From Lotus japonicus (Eukaryota > Streptophyta > Magnoliopsida > Fabales > Fabaceae), in NCBI RefSeq assembly GCF_012489685.1, contig NC_080042.1, positions 53,806,066-53,870,065 on the forward strand: DNA of 64,000 nt, read 5' to 3'. Of this stretch, positions 46,064 through 56,809 are shown one piece after another; position 1 is the stretch's first letter; the number at the start of each line of letters is the position of its first letter. Made by a program: the position numbers and the translations under genes. Below the pieces are notes generated by a model that saw only the letters and a program-made list of their open reading frames with translations, searched no databases and was not told the DNA's origin.

Positions 46064-49000
46064 AGTAACCTCGTCACGAGTAAACCTCCAGTGACGGAAA
46101 GAAAAGTGTAACGCCCGAAGGCAAAAGGTACAATCCACAAGAAAGGTCAAGTGTCCGCAACACCATCCCTCAAAACTGAGAATAAGCTGGCCCATCGGCC
46201 TGAAGCAAGACCTCCTAAGTCCAACCAACTCTCTGTGATTCTCGTAAAGAACCACACAAAAAGCTATAGGTGGGAAACTACCCTGTCCCCAAGGAAAACA
46301 AATGATGTTCAGAGCTAAGACTCTACTCCTACACTAATCCCATCTCGAGGAGCTCACACCAGCACTAAAACCTACATGCTAGCATGATCGTCGCCCGAAT
46401 CTGAATCCAGAACGACCTAGTCTATGTACACCATCCGTCCTCCTCTCGCTACCGCGATACGCTCCAGTTCCCGCATCTCGACCCTAGTTCCTCCCGAAGG
46501 ATGAACCATCATGAATCAGCCCGCCAAAGACATCTGACAAAGGGCGTTTGTTCGCCAAAGCACACACAGAAGACGCGAGGGTCAACTCCAAAGAATTACA
46601 TAAATAATAGCACCAATAGATATAGATAAGAGAATAGCCACTTAGGCTTATAGCTAGGGATAACATCCTAGGGTTGCATTTTCCATAATGAACTTAACAG
46701 CAATAATAACAATTAACATGTTCCAAATAGGGTTACCAAATAACAATCACACTCGACAACTAAATCAGTATGCATGAATGCAGGATGATTAGTCAAACAA
46801 CGTCTCCGACTCTCACTCGACACGTCGCCACGTGTTCTAGGTAAATTAAAGTCTCTAAAAGCTTACCCTAAGGTAAAGTCGATTCTGCGACAAAAGACAC
46901 TTCTTCACATCAACATAGTAACTCATGATGATCTCCGGATCATCCGACTCATCTCAATCCGATGGTCACAACTGCTCAACAAGCAAAGAGTATCACATAC
47001 TCGGAAACTACCGGTCTCCCGGACTTATCCCCAGGATAGCCCAACAATTAGGCATGTCAAGTCGATCCAACCCCCTGGGTTGAACATACGGACTCGCACA
47101 CGCAACAAATGACAACGCCAAGTCGGTTCACTCAAAAGAGTCGAACATACGGACATTGCGCGTGTCCAATGACTATCGCCGAATCGATCCAATCCATCGG
47201 ATTGAACATACGGATCCGCGCGAGTCGAAAGGTTATCGCTGAATCGATCCAATCCCTCGGATTGAACATACGGATTCACGCGTGCCTGAGTGACTACCGC
47301 CGAATCGATCCAATCCATCGGATTGAATATACGGATTCGCGCGTGTCGAAAAGTTGTCGCTGAATCGATCCAATCCCTCGGATTGAACATACGGATTCAC
47401 GCGAGTCGAAAGGTTATCGCTGAATCGATCCAATCCCTCGGATTGAACATACGGATTCACGCGTGCCTGAGTGACTACCGCCGAATCGATCCAATCCATC
47501 GGATTGAATATACGGATTCGCGCGTGTCGAAAAGTTGTCGCTGAATCGATCCAATCCCTCGGATTGAACATACGGATTCACGCGAGTCGAAAGGTTATCG
47601 CTGAATCGATCCAATCCCTCGGATTGAACATACGGATTCATGCGTGCCTGAGTGACTACCGCCGAATCGATCCAATCCATCGGATTGAATATACGGATTC
47701 GCGCGTGTCGAAAAGTTGTCGCTGAATCGATCCAATCCCTCGGATTGAACATACGGATTCACGCGAGTCGAAAGGTTATCGCTGAATCGATCCAATCCCT
47801 CGGATTGAACATACGGATTCACGCGTGCCTGAGTGACTACCGCCGGATCGATCCAATCCATCGGATTGAATATACGGATTCGCGCGTGTCAACAATTATT
47901 GCCGAATCGGCCCAACCCGTCGGGTTTGGACATACAGATTCGCGCCGCAAAGTCGAAGATACACCCAACAACATAGCTGCTCCAACAGCACAACCACAAT
48001 AGCTGCTCCAACAGCACAACAACAACCGCTGCTCCAACAGCACCACAACATCTACATACTCGAAGCCCCTCCACTTTCTCAATGCTGGGATCCGACGACA
48101 CTTCTCGTTTTCCAAAATTATGATTTGCATCCAAAGCTTCCTTCTGAGATTATTACCATTACTTAAAGATTTAGAGGTTGTTTAATGTCTTATGAGTTTT
48201 CTTTACAAAATAATTATCCCTTTAGTCTTATCGCGAATCCTATAAGTTCTCGGGATCTCCTAATCCCCAAATGACTCCAGAGAATGTCTCGATCCATACA
48301 ACACCACAACAAGGCCCGAATCTCATTCGTCCTTTCAAGCTTTCTCAAAACTCTCAAAATAAAATCGGCATGACCTGCCCGCTTTTCTCACCGTTCAGAA
48401 ACTCAGATTATAGTGCAAAAGCAGAATTAACTCATCATAATCAATCAACATGTCATATGTCAATATCTTAAGCAATAACCACATAGCACCTAGCATATAA
48501 GGCATGCACCACACATCCTAAATTACCCAATTAGCACTTAGCATGTCATTCACTCATCAAAAACATTCAGTAGATGCATCATCTACATTGTCAGCCGAAG
48601 CCTCAGAAAACATTTTCCAATCACACACAATTCCAGTGCATAAACAGTAAACAATGTCGAAACATCGACCCTAAGCATTAACTAGAGATTCAGTGAGAAG
48701 CCCTCACCTGTAGATTCTCCAGGACGATCTCCTAACACTTGTTCACAATCAAAGCCTTGCTCCTCTGGGAATTCCTCAAAATCACCTTTAGAGCAAAACC
48801 ACAGAAATACTATTAGAATCTATCGAAAACTAAGCTATCGATACTTACTAAGGTTACTCGAAGTAATCTATACTCTAAGGTACGATAATCTAGCGCGAAA
48901 GACAAGTTTTCGGAAAAGGAAATTTTCCTCCTCCCCCTTAAATAGGTTTGGCCACTTTTCACAATTAGGAGACTCGATTTTTCTTCGATCAAACTTGGTT

Positions 49001-50318
49001 CCTATGCTATCATTAGCCGTAACTAAGGGTATTCTGAACTCGGAAAAATTATCGGATCGAAAACTGTCGCAGGGGTATTTTGGTCATGATTTTTAACTTA
49101 GGATTTTCAAAACTGAAATCCCAAAAATAAAATTTTGCAGGGACGTCACCAATGACGTTTATGACAACTAATCCTACTAGCACTAAGCTAAGGCGATAGT
49201 TTTCAGCCTAAAGGTTGAAGCTTTACACCAAAAACTCCAAAAAAATGGGTATTTTAGGTTCAAATTGATTCCGGCGGAATTCCGGCGACATAACGGAAAA
49301 TCTAACTCGGCAGAAGTGATCTTGGGCACATATAGAAGAGGTTTAGAATCAGAAATGAAAGATTCAGGATAGTTTTGCAAAAACCCATAAACTATCCGCT
49401 CAGAAAACTCTACAGAAAAGCTATGGAAAAAGCGATCGGAGGTAAGGATTAGCGATTATACCTCGAAGCCTTGAAGTAGCAACTGATTGATCGACGATCA
49501 AGCAAACGATGAAGAAAATCTTCTCCTCCTTCTTCCTCTTTGTGGCCGCGGGTTTGGGTGGGGGAAATGGGTAGTTTTTTTTGGTTTTTTCTTCCTTTCT
49601 TTGCTATATATAGAAGGTGGAAATTCGCGGGAAAATGAAAGTTTCGCGAATCTGATTTTTCCGGCGTCATTCTCCATGAATTATTAGATATGTTTTGGCA
49701 AAAGAATTCCAAAACTATAAAGAGGTCTCTTTGTATTTTTGGCATCTAATGCATAGTCGGTACAAAACTATTTTACCCGATAAGTTGCTTTTTGCATCGA
49801 ATGTCGGAATAGAAAACTTCCTTCGGAAGAAAGATTGAAATCATCAAGAGAAATGGGTGTACGCCTGTAGAATATTCATTTGAAGCTCTGAATAGATAAA
49901 GTCTTCATCGTCGAGAAATTCTAGGGTTTTGAAATACTAGGGATTCGGTTTCGGCAAACTTCCGATGATTGGAATCGGACGTTCGTAGATCCTAGAGTTT
50001 CGCCTCGAAACGATTGTGATATATGGAAAAAGAGAAGTTCTAACATTTCTCTGAAGATTTTTGGAGTTAACTTCCGTCGTGCCTAAAAGTGAAAATTAGC
50101 TATATACTAGGGTTTCTGACCTAGGTTTAAGCGTATAACGATCGTGCTATAACTTTTATCGACTTCGGTACGATCCTCAGACTTTTCTTGAACTTTCTCC
50201 TTCATATATTTATTTCATTTGGTAAACTCTAGTTCAGGTTTCCCTTCACAACACATCAACCCTAATCGTGAATAAGATTTTATTCACTTAGCATAAGCTT
50301 AAAAACTTGGGTCTTACA
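46064..50318 (-). repeat. 5' LTR (minus orientation) of Tekay-like element, truncated
   Basis: It corresponds almost base for base to 35,831-40,084, with scattered single-base differences, and lacks the 171 bp equivalent to 35,660-35,830, i.e. the end that should meet the primer-binding site. It ends GGTCTTACA at 50,318, then the GAACC duplication. Confidence 0.9.
47061..47945. repeat. 60/181-bp array, second LTR copy
   Basis: Same number, order and types of monomers as 36,828-37,712, with only point differences. The two arrays have therefore not rearranged since the element inserted. Confidence 0.95.
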
Positions 50319-50323
50319 GAACC

Positions 50324-51848
50324 CAAGAATGTCAATGAAGCTCTCACTGATGAATACTAGATAAATGCTATGCAAGAAGAGCTAGAGTAGTTCAGGAGAA
50401 ATGAAGTGGGGGAGTTAGTGCCTAGACCTGAAGAAGTAAACATCATTGGCACCAAGTGGATCTTCAAGAACAAATCAGATGAAACTAGAACAGTCACAAG
50501 GAACAAAGCAAGGCTAGTTGCTCAAGGATATACTCAGATAGAAGGGGTTGATTTTGATGAGACTTTTGCTCCAGTAGCTAGACTGGAATCTATAAGACTC
50601 TTGTTAGGTATTGCTTGTCTGTTGAAGTTCAGACTCTATCAGATGGATGTGAAGAGTGCTTTTCTGAATGGCTATTTGAGTGAAGAAGTTTATGGTGAGA
50701 AACCTAAATGATTCATAGATCCACATCATCCAGACCATGTGTACAAACTGAGGAAATCCTTGTATGGGTTGAAGCAAGCACCAAGGGCTTGGTATGAAAG
50801 GTTAACTGAGTTTCTTGTAAGCAATGGTTACTGTAAGGGTGGAATTAATAAGACTCTGTTTATGAAGAATGACAAAGGTAAGCTCATGATAGCACAAATT
50901 TATGTGGATGACATTAATTTTGGAGGAATGTCAAACTCGATGGTGGAGCATTTCGTCCGACAAATGAAATCTGAATTTGAGATGAGCTTAGTTGGTGAGT
51001 TAAATTATTTCCTAGGGCTACAAGTCAAACAAATGGAGGATTCTATGTTCATATCACAGAGTAATTATGCTAAAGGCTTAGTCAAGAAGTTTGGCCTTGA
51101 AAAGGCTGGGCACAAGAGAACTCCTGCTGCTACACACATCAAACTGTCTAAGGATGAGCAAGGAGAAGATGTTGATCAAAGTCTCTATAGAAGCATGATT
51201 GGTAGCTTATTGTACCTTACTGCTAGCAGACCAGACATCACCTTTGTTGTTGGTGTATGTGCAAGATACCAAGCAGCTCCTAAGGCAAGTCATCTGCTAC
51301 AAGTCAAGAGAATTATCAAGTACATCAATGGGACAAGTGACTATGGTATTCTCTATACTCATGATACAAATTCCTCTCTAGTTGGATTCTGTGATGCAGA
51401 TTGGGCAGGTAGTGCAGATGATAGAAAGAGCACATCTGGTGGATGTTTCTTCTTAGGGAATAATTTGATTTCTTGGTTTAGCAAGAAGCAGAATTGTGTC
51501 TTATTGTCTACAGCTGAAGCAGAGTATATTGCAGCAGGAAGTAGATGTACTCAACTCATGTGGATGAAGCAAATGCTGAAGATGTATGATGTTGAACAGG
51601 ATGTCATGACATTGTACTGCGACAATCTCAGTGCAATCAATATTTCCAAGAATCTCATACAGCATAGCAGGACCAAGCATATTGATATTAGACATCATTT
51701 TATTAGAGACTTGGTGGAGGATAAAATAGTCAATTTGGAGCATGTTACAACTGACAAGCAATTGGCTGATATTTTCACAAAACCTCTTGATGCAATCACA
51801 TTTGAAAAATTAAGAGGAAATCTAGGGATTTGCCTTTTTGAGGCATAG
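50324..51848 (+). pseudogene. Outer Sirevirus reverse transcriptase and RNase H (defective)
   Basis: After the GAACC the Sirevirus frame resumes. Stops occur at about 50,358 and 50,388 and again at 50,709-50,711; otherwise it is open, and 50,739-51,848 runs without a break. Motifs in order: [55 protein letters not shown] (about 50,901), CDADWAGS (RNase H first Asp), STAEAEY, YCDN and ADIFTKPL just before the end. These are the polymerase and RNase H active-site motifs, all kept, so decay is recent compared with the family. The normal product would copy element RNA to DNA in virus-like particles. Confidence 0.92.
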
Positions 51849-52087
51849 AAATTAGCATGCCACATTGTGTTAACGACTAGTTTATCCTTGATCATCATCA
51901 TCAACTGCCGTTGTGAAATCAGCAGAGAGAAGGTTACTTTATGGTTTACTCATCCTATAACTACCTCCAACGGAAAATTGTGTTTCCTCAACCGCTTGTG
52001 CATCTATTTTCTTCTAGTCTCATTGTCTCTAATTTTCAATTCTTCTTCATCGTTCTGTGCTGTGGTTGTGTTTGCTCTCATTTCATC

Positions 52088-53852
52088 ATGTCTCAAAGTT
52101 CAAGAAAGAATGATTATGTCAAGGCAAAGATTGAAAGAACTGCTAAAGGAGTTAAATGCATGGGTTTGAAGAGTGGGTCTTCTCAACCATCTTCTGTGTC
52201 AAAGAAAGCTCCTGGGAAGACGAAGACAAGAAACCCAGCAAGAAAGACCTACATGTCCAAGGTTCATAACAAAGAACCCACCAATGTCCCTCTCTGTGAG
52301 GATGTTACTGATGAAGAGGAAATCAATGCTGAAGACTCTCCTGTGAAATCGCCTTCTGATGTTGTGCCCGATGTTTAGACATCTGTGTCTCAGGAAATTT
52401 CTGATCAAGAAAACACTGGAAATGATTCCACTTCTCTTGAAGATTCAGTCAATACTACCCAGCCTGATGTCTCTGCCGTCTTCTTCGAAGGATGCTGATC
52501 CAAAGAATGGTAATTCTTAGGATACCAATTCTGCAGAGCCAACCCAGGCTCCAGCCCCTGTTCAGGATATCTCTGATGATGATTCTGATGATGTGCCCCT
52601 GGTTAAGTCCATTCCTGATAGCGTTGGTGCCAGGATGAAAAGAAAAAGAAGGGTCTCTACTCCTGAAGTCACTCCTACTCCACCAAAGAGATCCAAGTCA
52701 TCTCATGTAACCTACAAGTCTAGACAAGCAAATGTGAAGGATACGGGAAAGCAAAAGGCTATCAAGACTCCGAGTGAGAAGAAGAAAAGGAAGATTCCAG
52801 TTGATGTTGAAGACTCTGAGTCAGATGCTGAAGCCGATGTCCAGGACATTCGACCCTCTGAGAAAAAGAAGTTTTCTGGTAAGCGTATTCCTCAAAATGT
52901 TCCTGTTATTCCTATTGATAGAGTGTCTTTTCATTTAGAAGAGAGTGTTCAGAATGTTGGAATGTGCTATGAGAAGCTTGTGAGAGAGTTCTTGGTGAAT
53001 CTCTTTGTGGATGTTGGACTTCCTGAAAGTGTTGAATTCATGAAAGTATTTGTGAGGGTTGAATGTGTTGTGTTCTCACCTGCTGTGATCAATCAAGCAC
53101 TTGGAAGAAGTGCTATTGAATTTTCTGATGAAGAAGTGTCCATGGATGATGTTGCCAAGGAACTTACTGCTGGTTTTGTGAAGAAGTGGCTCAACAAGAA
53201 ATTATTGTCCACAGGAAATCTCAGTGTGAAGTATGCATTCCTTAACAGGATTGGTGCTGTGAATTGGGTTCTTACTCAGCATACCTCTGGTGTTTCTGCA
53301 ACCCTTCCCAAATTGATCTATAGGATTGGCAAGTTTATTGTATTTGATTTTGGTGCTTTTGTTTTTTAGCAGACATTGAAGCATGCTGATACTTGTGCTG
53401 TGAAGCTGCCTGTTTCATTTCCCTAACTTCTTACTAAGATTATTCTCAAGCAGCATCCTCAGATTCTCAGGGCTAATGAAGTGGTTATGTCTCGTGGAGG
53501 TCCAATCACCTTGGATCAACGTTTGTTTATGGAGCCACATGTCCTTGACATTGCCATGCCAACCCGCAGGACATCTGCCCCTCCTCTGACTGAATCTGGC
53601 ACTCAGGCCATCATTGCTGAATTACACGAAGTCTCCAAGGCTTTGCAGGAGACAATTAGGGTGAGAACTGCCAGGAAGCTCAAGGTTGATGCTTTGCTTC
53701 TCAAGCGTCAAGAAGAAGAACGCCAAGGAGGTGAGCAAAGTGTTGCTGCTAGTGCTGCTCAGGCTGGGAGCAATGAAGAGGAGGAAGGGTCTGATGAGAG
53801 TGCAGAGGAAAGTGCAGAAGTGTCTGGAGAGGAATCCAGTTCTGAAGACTAG
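52088..53852 (+). pseudogene. Outer Sirevirus env-like ORF (broken)
   Basis: The likely start is ATG 52,088 (MSQSSRKNDYVK). The first part, Lys/Ser-rich, stops at TAG 52,376. A Ser/Asp-rich part continues in 52,593-53,369, with basic patches (RMKRKRRVS, SEKKKRKIP, PSEKKKFSGKR) and the folded block MCYEKLVREFLVNLF...FSPAVINQALGRS, which parallels the VYDKLIKEF...ILGR...LLG block of the env-like ORF at 24,798-27,695. It stops at 53,367-53,369 and again near 53,425; the last part (53,481-53,852) has an alpha-helical and an acidic tail (EEEEGSDESAEESAEVS). At least three stops and a frame change. Role unknown; not a proven envelope protein. Confidence 0.8.
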
Positions 53853-53924
53853 ATTGCTATGTTCTTTTGTTATTTTCTTTTGTTATTGGATGTATTTGTG
53901 CCTCTTTGCCAAATTTGTGCTAAA

Positions 53925-54369
53925 AAGGGGGAGTAGTTTGAAGTTTGAAGATTCTATCTGCTATGGTTTGTAATAATCTATGTTGCTACTGTGAAGACCT
54001 ATATTGCTACTGTGAAGACTATGTGTTTTGTTAGTATTAGCTTTCAAGACAATGGCTATGTTTTGTTTCAAGTTGCATCTTCTGGTTTTATGTGGATAGC
54101 TTATGTGCAAGTAGCTTCTGATAGTACTTCTGATATGTTGATGTTGATGTTCAAGCTGATCTACTGTGAAGTCATCATATGCTAAGGTCTGATAGTACTT
54201 CTGTTTGTGTGTTTTTGCTGCTAAGTGTTTTGTCTCAATTATGCTAGTTGTTGATATGGATGCATCTTTTGAGGGGGAGTTCTGACTAAGGGGGAGAATT
54301 GATTCTCTATTTTTATCCTCTCTGGTTTGTGTGTTATTTTAGACCAAATTTGACAAAGGGGGAGATTCT
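53925..54369 (+). promoter_or_regulatory. Multiple polypurine tracts of outer Sirevirus
   Basis: AAAAAGGGGGAGTAG (about 53,922), GAGGGGGAG (about 54,272), AAGGGGGAGAA (about 54,289) and AAAGGGGGAGATTC (about 54,355) precede the LTR; the last abuts it. This repeats the multi-tract layout of the young Sirevirus. Confidence 0.85.
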
Positions 54370-55224
54370 TGGTACATGTTGCCTTGAATTTTGTCAAAAC
54401 AACCGATTGTCGAAGCATATGCCAAGGCATCTGATTCTATGAAGTTAGGGCATCAATCCTCAGCTTGAGTTTCTGTTGTGGGCCCTTTGAAGATTAATTG
54501 AAGATTTTTTTTTTCGTGTTACTTGAGGAACAAGTAGCTATTCCATAAGGGTTTTATTTATGGGTTGTTATTTGTTGAAAAGATTGGTTTTTATCTTTAC
54601 TTGTGCAATAAGTAACAAGATCTATCAAGATTGCGTTTTGAATTGCTGCTGCTGCAATCTGTTACTTCAGCCCATGCTAACCCTAGAGCTCATGCCACCG
54701 CTGCTAAAGTCTATAAAAGGATGAAGACCTAAAACTTGAAGACTATCGAAGTTATAGAGAGAGATCAAGTGTTTTAGGATTGTCCATTGTGCTTTGTCCT
54801 TTGTTAGTTGTGATCTTTGCTCACTGATTTTATAAAGCAAAGAAGGGTTTTGTGTGTTTGATTGCTTTCAAACTCTGATTGTTGATTGTGTTCACCAATC
54901 ACTATGGTCGTGATTGATAGAAAGTGGGAGGGGCTCTCATACTTAGGTTGAGATTCTGAGTAGAAATACACTGGGTAGATTAGGAAGTGAACTATGAACT
55001 GCTGTGTTCATGAGTGTCTGTAATTTCTGAATCTTGAGATAGTGGATTTCCTTTCTTTGGGTGCAAACCCTCCAGACGTAGGTGAAAGTTTTTCACTGAA
55101 CTGGATTAACAATTTTAGTGTTTTGTTGTTTCTGTTTTAAGTTCTGTTTTACTGTCAAGTGTTTGTCGAACCTATTGTCCCAGCGTCGTGCAGGACATTC
55201 GTACTATAGGGAACCTGAATTACA
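54370..55224 (+). repeat. Right LTR of outer Sirevirus (855 bp)
   Basis: It starts TGGTACATG and ends TGAATTACA, with an intact TATA box CTATAAAAGG at 54,711-54,720. It is preceded by a polypurine tract and followed by a primer-binding site, so it serves as both a 3' and a 5' LTR. Confidence 0.9.
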
Positions 55225-55226
55225 AT

Positions 55227-55238
55227 TGGCATCAGAGC
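55227..55238 (+). promoter_or_regulatory. Second primer-binding site
   Basis: TGGCATCAGAGC, identical to 14,733-14,744, directly after the right LTR. Confidence 0.85.
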
Positions 55239-55289
55239 AAGCACCCTGTTCTGGTTGGGTGAGCTCCAGGGAGTTTGATTCAAGTTCTC

Positions 55290-55993
55290 ATGGACAACAA
55301 GGAGGGAGGATTAGTCAATAGGCCACCCATTCTGGATGGTACTAACTATGACTACTGGAAGGTTCGCATGACAGCCTTTCTCAAGTCAATTGACAACAAG
55401 ACTTGGAAAGCTATTGTCAAGGGTTGGAAGCACCCCACTAAGCCTGAGGTTGAAGGCACCTCTACCACTGTTGTGGAGAAACCTGAAGAGGAATGGACCA
55501 GTGTTGAAGATGAAGCTGCTCTTGGAAACTCAAAGGCTTTAAATGCTATCTTCAATAGAGTTGACAAGAATATGTTTAGGATGATCAATACGTGTACTGT
55601 GGCAAAAGATGCTTGGAAAATTCTGAAAACTGCACATGAAGGAACTACTCGAGTAAGAATGTCAAGGCTTCAGGTGCTTACTACTCAATTTGAAAATTTG
55701 ATGATCACTGAAGAAGAGACTATCTCAGAATTCCTCATGCGTGTTCGTGACTTGTCTAATGCTTCATTTGCTTTGGGAGAACCTATGTCAGATGAGAAGC
55801 TTGTAAGGAAGATCTTGAGATCTCTTCCTCAGAAATTTGCTATGAAAGTCACTGTAATTGAGAAGGCTCAAGACATTGAGAACATGAAGGTTGATGAACT
55901 TATTGGCTCTTTGCAGACATTTGAGTTGAAACTGAGTGGAAAGTCTGAAAAGAAGAATAAGAGTATTACTTTTGTGTCTAACACTGATGAAGG
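55290..55993 (+). pseudogene. Second outer-Sirevirus gag copy, 3' truncated
   Basis: Start ATG 55,290 (MDNKEGGLVN). About 234 codons match the gag at 14,796 with few differences, including YWKVRM, KSIDNKTW and KILRSLPQKF, and without that copy's early stop. Homology ends at about 55,993 inside the acidic region that precedes the zinc knuckle; the frame then continues about 16 codons into LTR sequence. It therefore lacks the RNA-binding knuckle and everything downstream. It shows the element once continued as LTR-internal-LTR-internal. Confidence 0.88.
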
Positions 55994-56315
55994 ACTGTGT
56001 TATTCTGAAAGTGACTTATGGATTTTGAAACTTAAGGATAATTGAACCGATTTTTGAAAGTGTTTCAAAATGATATTGAAAACCCCATTGGAGTTCAAGT
56101 AAGGACTGTGTTATTCTGTCTAAGGCAAGAAGGGCTTTTAATGAGGCATTGTGCCCGGCCAGCTAACATGGGAACCTCTCGAGCCATTGCTTGGGTGATG
56201 ATGGGTCTTTGTTTTCGAAATATCACCTTTTGGAAAGAAAGAAAAAAACCCAAGTTAGTCCTCACATTTGTCGAGTTACTAATGTGATCCCTAATTTAGA
56301 AATTGAGGCGTTACA
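55994..56315 (+). mobile_element. Right end of the outermost gypsy LTR
   Basis: Non-coding, ending GAGGCGTTACA before GGATT. An 18-bp sequence AAGGACTGTGTTATTCTG occurs at 55,991 and again at about 56,103. Confidence 0.7.
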
Positions 56316-56553
56316 GGATTAGAGCTAGGTATTGAAGCTGAGAGTTCTTGAGAAAATTGGCGTGCTTGTTTTGTGTAAGCTGCATAATGTTTTGTGGGTG
56401 AATGCAAACATATTTAAGTTTAATTTGGTGTCGTCGACTTCTTGTTCTAGATGTTATGCAGTGTTGGAGGATGAGAGCTTCATTGTTTTAGAGATTGTCG
56501 GCATTCTGTGGAGATTTGGCTGAAGCTGGGAGCTCCGTCTTAGCCAAACTTCC
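56316..56553 (+). pseudogene. LINE ORF2 C-terminal fragment, right part (zf-RVT)
   Basis: Continuation of the fragment cut at 8,915. The plus strand reads RVLEKIGVLVL, LHNVLWVNA and C-SR-C in the order of the zf-RVT domain (V--K---FLW---H--L-T-------C--C). After a frame change at about 56,505 it reads EIWLKLGAP, the usual end of this domain. The joined reading shows that the 47.4-kb block is an insertion. It is dead, with frame changes in both parts. It stops where the Ogre leader begins, at about 56,554. Confidence 0.75.
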
Positions 56554-56808
56554 ATCTCACAGATATAACACCGTAATACATATTTACAGTAAAAGAACAT
56601 ATACAACAGGCAATTCATCTCATTAGTCATCTACCCTAGTGCCTCATGCCACATTAAATATTTACAGTAAAATAGTGACTATATACAGAAGAGTGAATAA
56701 ATATGAAGCGAAAAGAGAGGGGTGAAACAAATATAGAGAAAGCTAGCAATTTTGCACAATCAATTAGTTAGGCTTGACTCTCGAAATTGCCCCCAGCAGA
56801 GTCGCCAT
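56554..56808 (-). mobile_element. Ogre-type leader, truncated
   Basis: The minus strand after the primer-binding site reads as a typical non-coding Ogre/Tat leader and is cut off after about 250 bp at the LINE remnant. No gag follows. Confidence 0.6.
56791..56807 (-). promoter_or_regulatory. Primer-binding site of the Ogre-type element
   Basis: The minus strand reads TGGCGACTCTGCTGGGG, two bases from the LTR end. This tRNA-Arg-type site is characteristic of Ogre and related Tat elements. Confidence 0.8.
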
Positions 56809-56809
56809 C

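Larger units (their letters stand above)
35660..50318 (-). mobile_element. Tekay-like gypsy complex with an inverted extra LTR
   Basis: A 14.66-kb insertion flanked by GAACC (35,655-35,659 and 50,319-50,323) in the outer Sirevirus, whose integrase-RT linker resumes in frame. Order: LTR in minus orientation (35,660-40,084), 3' end of pol (minus), about 1.1 kb without domains, 3' end of pol (plus), LTR in plus orientation (42,039-46,063), 171-bp-truncated LTR in minus orientation (46,064-50,318). The two minus LTRs are near-identical, so they are one young element; the plus LTR is a diverged relative. Simplest reading: an opposite-facing element inserted in the young element's 5' LTR, then one deletion removed the primer site, gag and most of pol of both. 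Confidence 0.82.
13857..55993 (+). mobile_element. Outer Sirevirus (Ty1/copia), heavily interrupted and defective
   Basis: Order on the plus strand: LTR (13,857-14,730), primer-binding site, gag, protease, integrase, reverse transcriptase/RNase H, env-like ORF, polypurine tracts, LTR (54,370-55,224), then a second primer-binding site and a truncated second gag. The additional ORF after pol, the repeated AAGGGGGAG tracts and the initiator-Met primer site identify a Sirevirus. Three later insertions (16,009-21,416; 22,174-34,323; 35,660-50,318) split it, each with a 5-bp duplication of element codons, so the reading can be followed across them. Numerous stops and frameshifts make it inactive. 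No intact duplication flanks the whole, because the right end is truncated. Confidence 0.88.
8916..56315 (+). mobile_element. Gypsy-type solo LTR holding the whole 47-kb nest
   Basis: The sequence starts TGTAAGACCC at 8,916 and ends GGCGTTACA at 56,315, flanked by a perfect GGATT (8,911-8,915 and 56,316-56,320). The LINE reading frame resumes on the right, so both ends belong to one insertion. Its own sequence is 8,916-10,113, 13,623-13,856 and about 55,994-56,315, together about 1.75 kb, without coding domains: a solo LTR. A TATA box CTATAAATA lies at 10,022-10,030. The TGTRAGACCC...TTACA ends resemble those of the Tekay-like LTRs elsewhere in the window, so it may be a distant relative. Confidence 0.8.
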
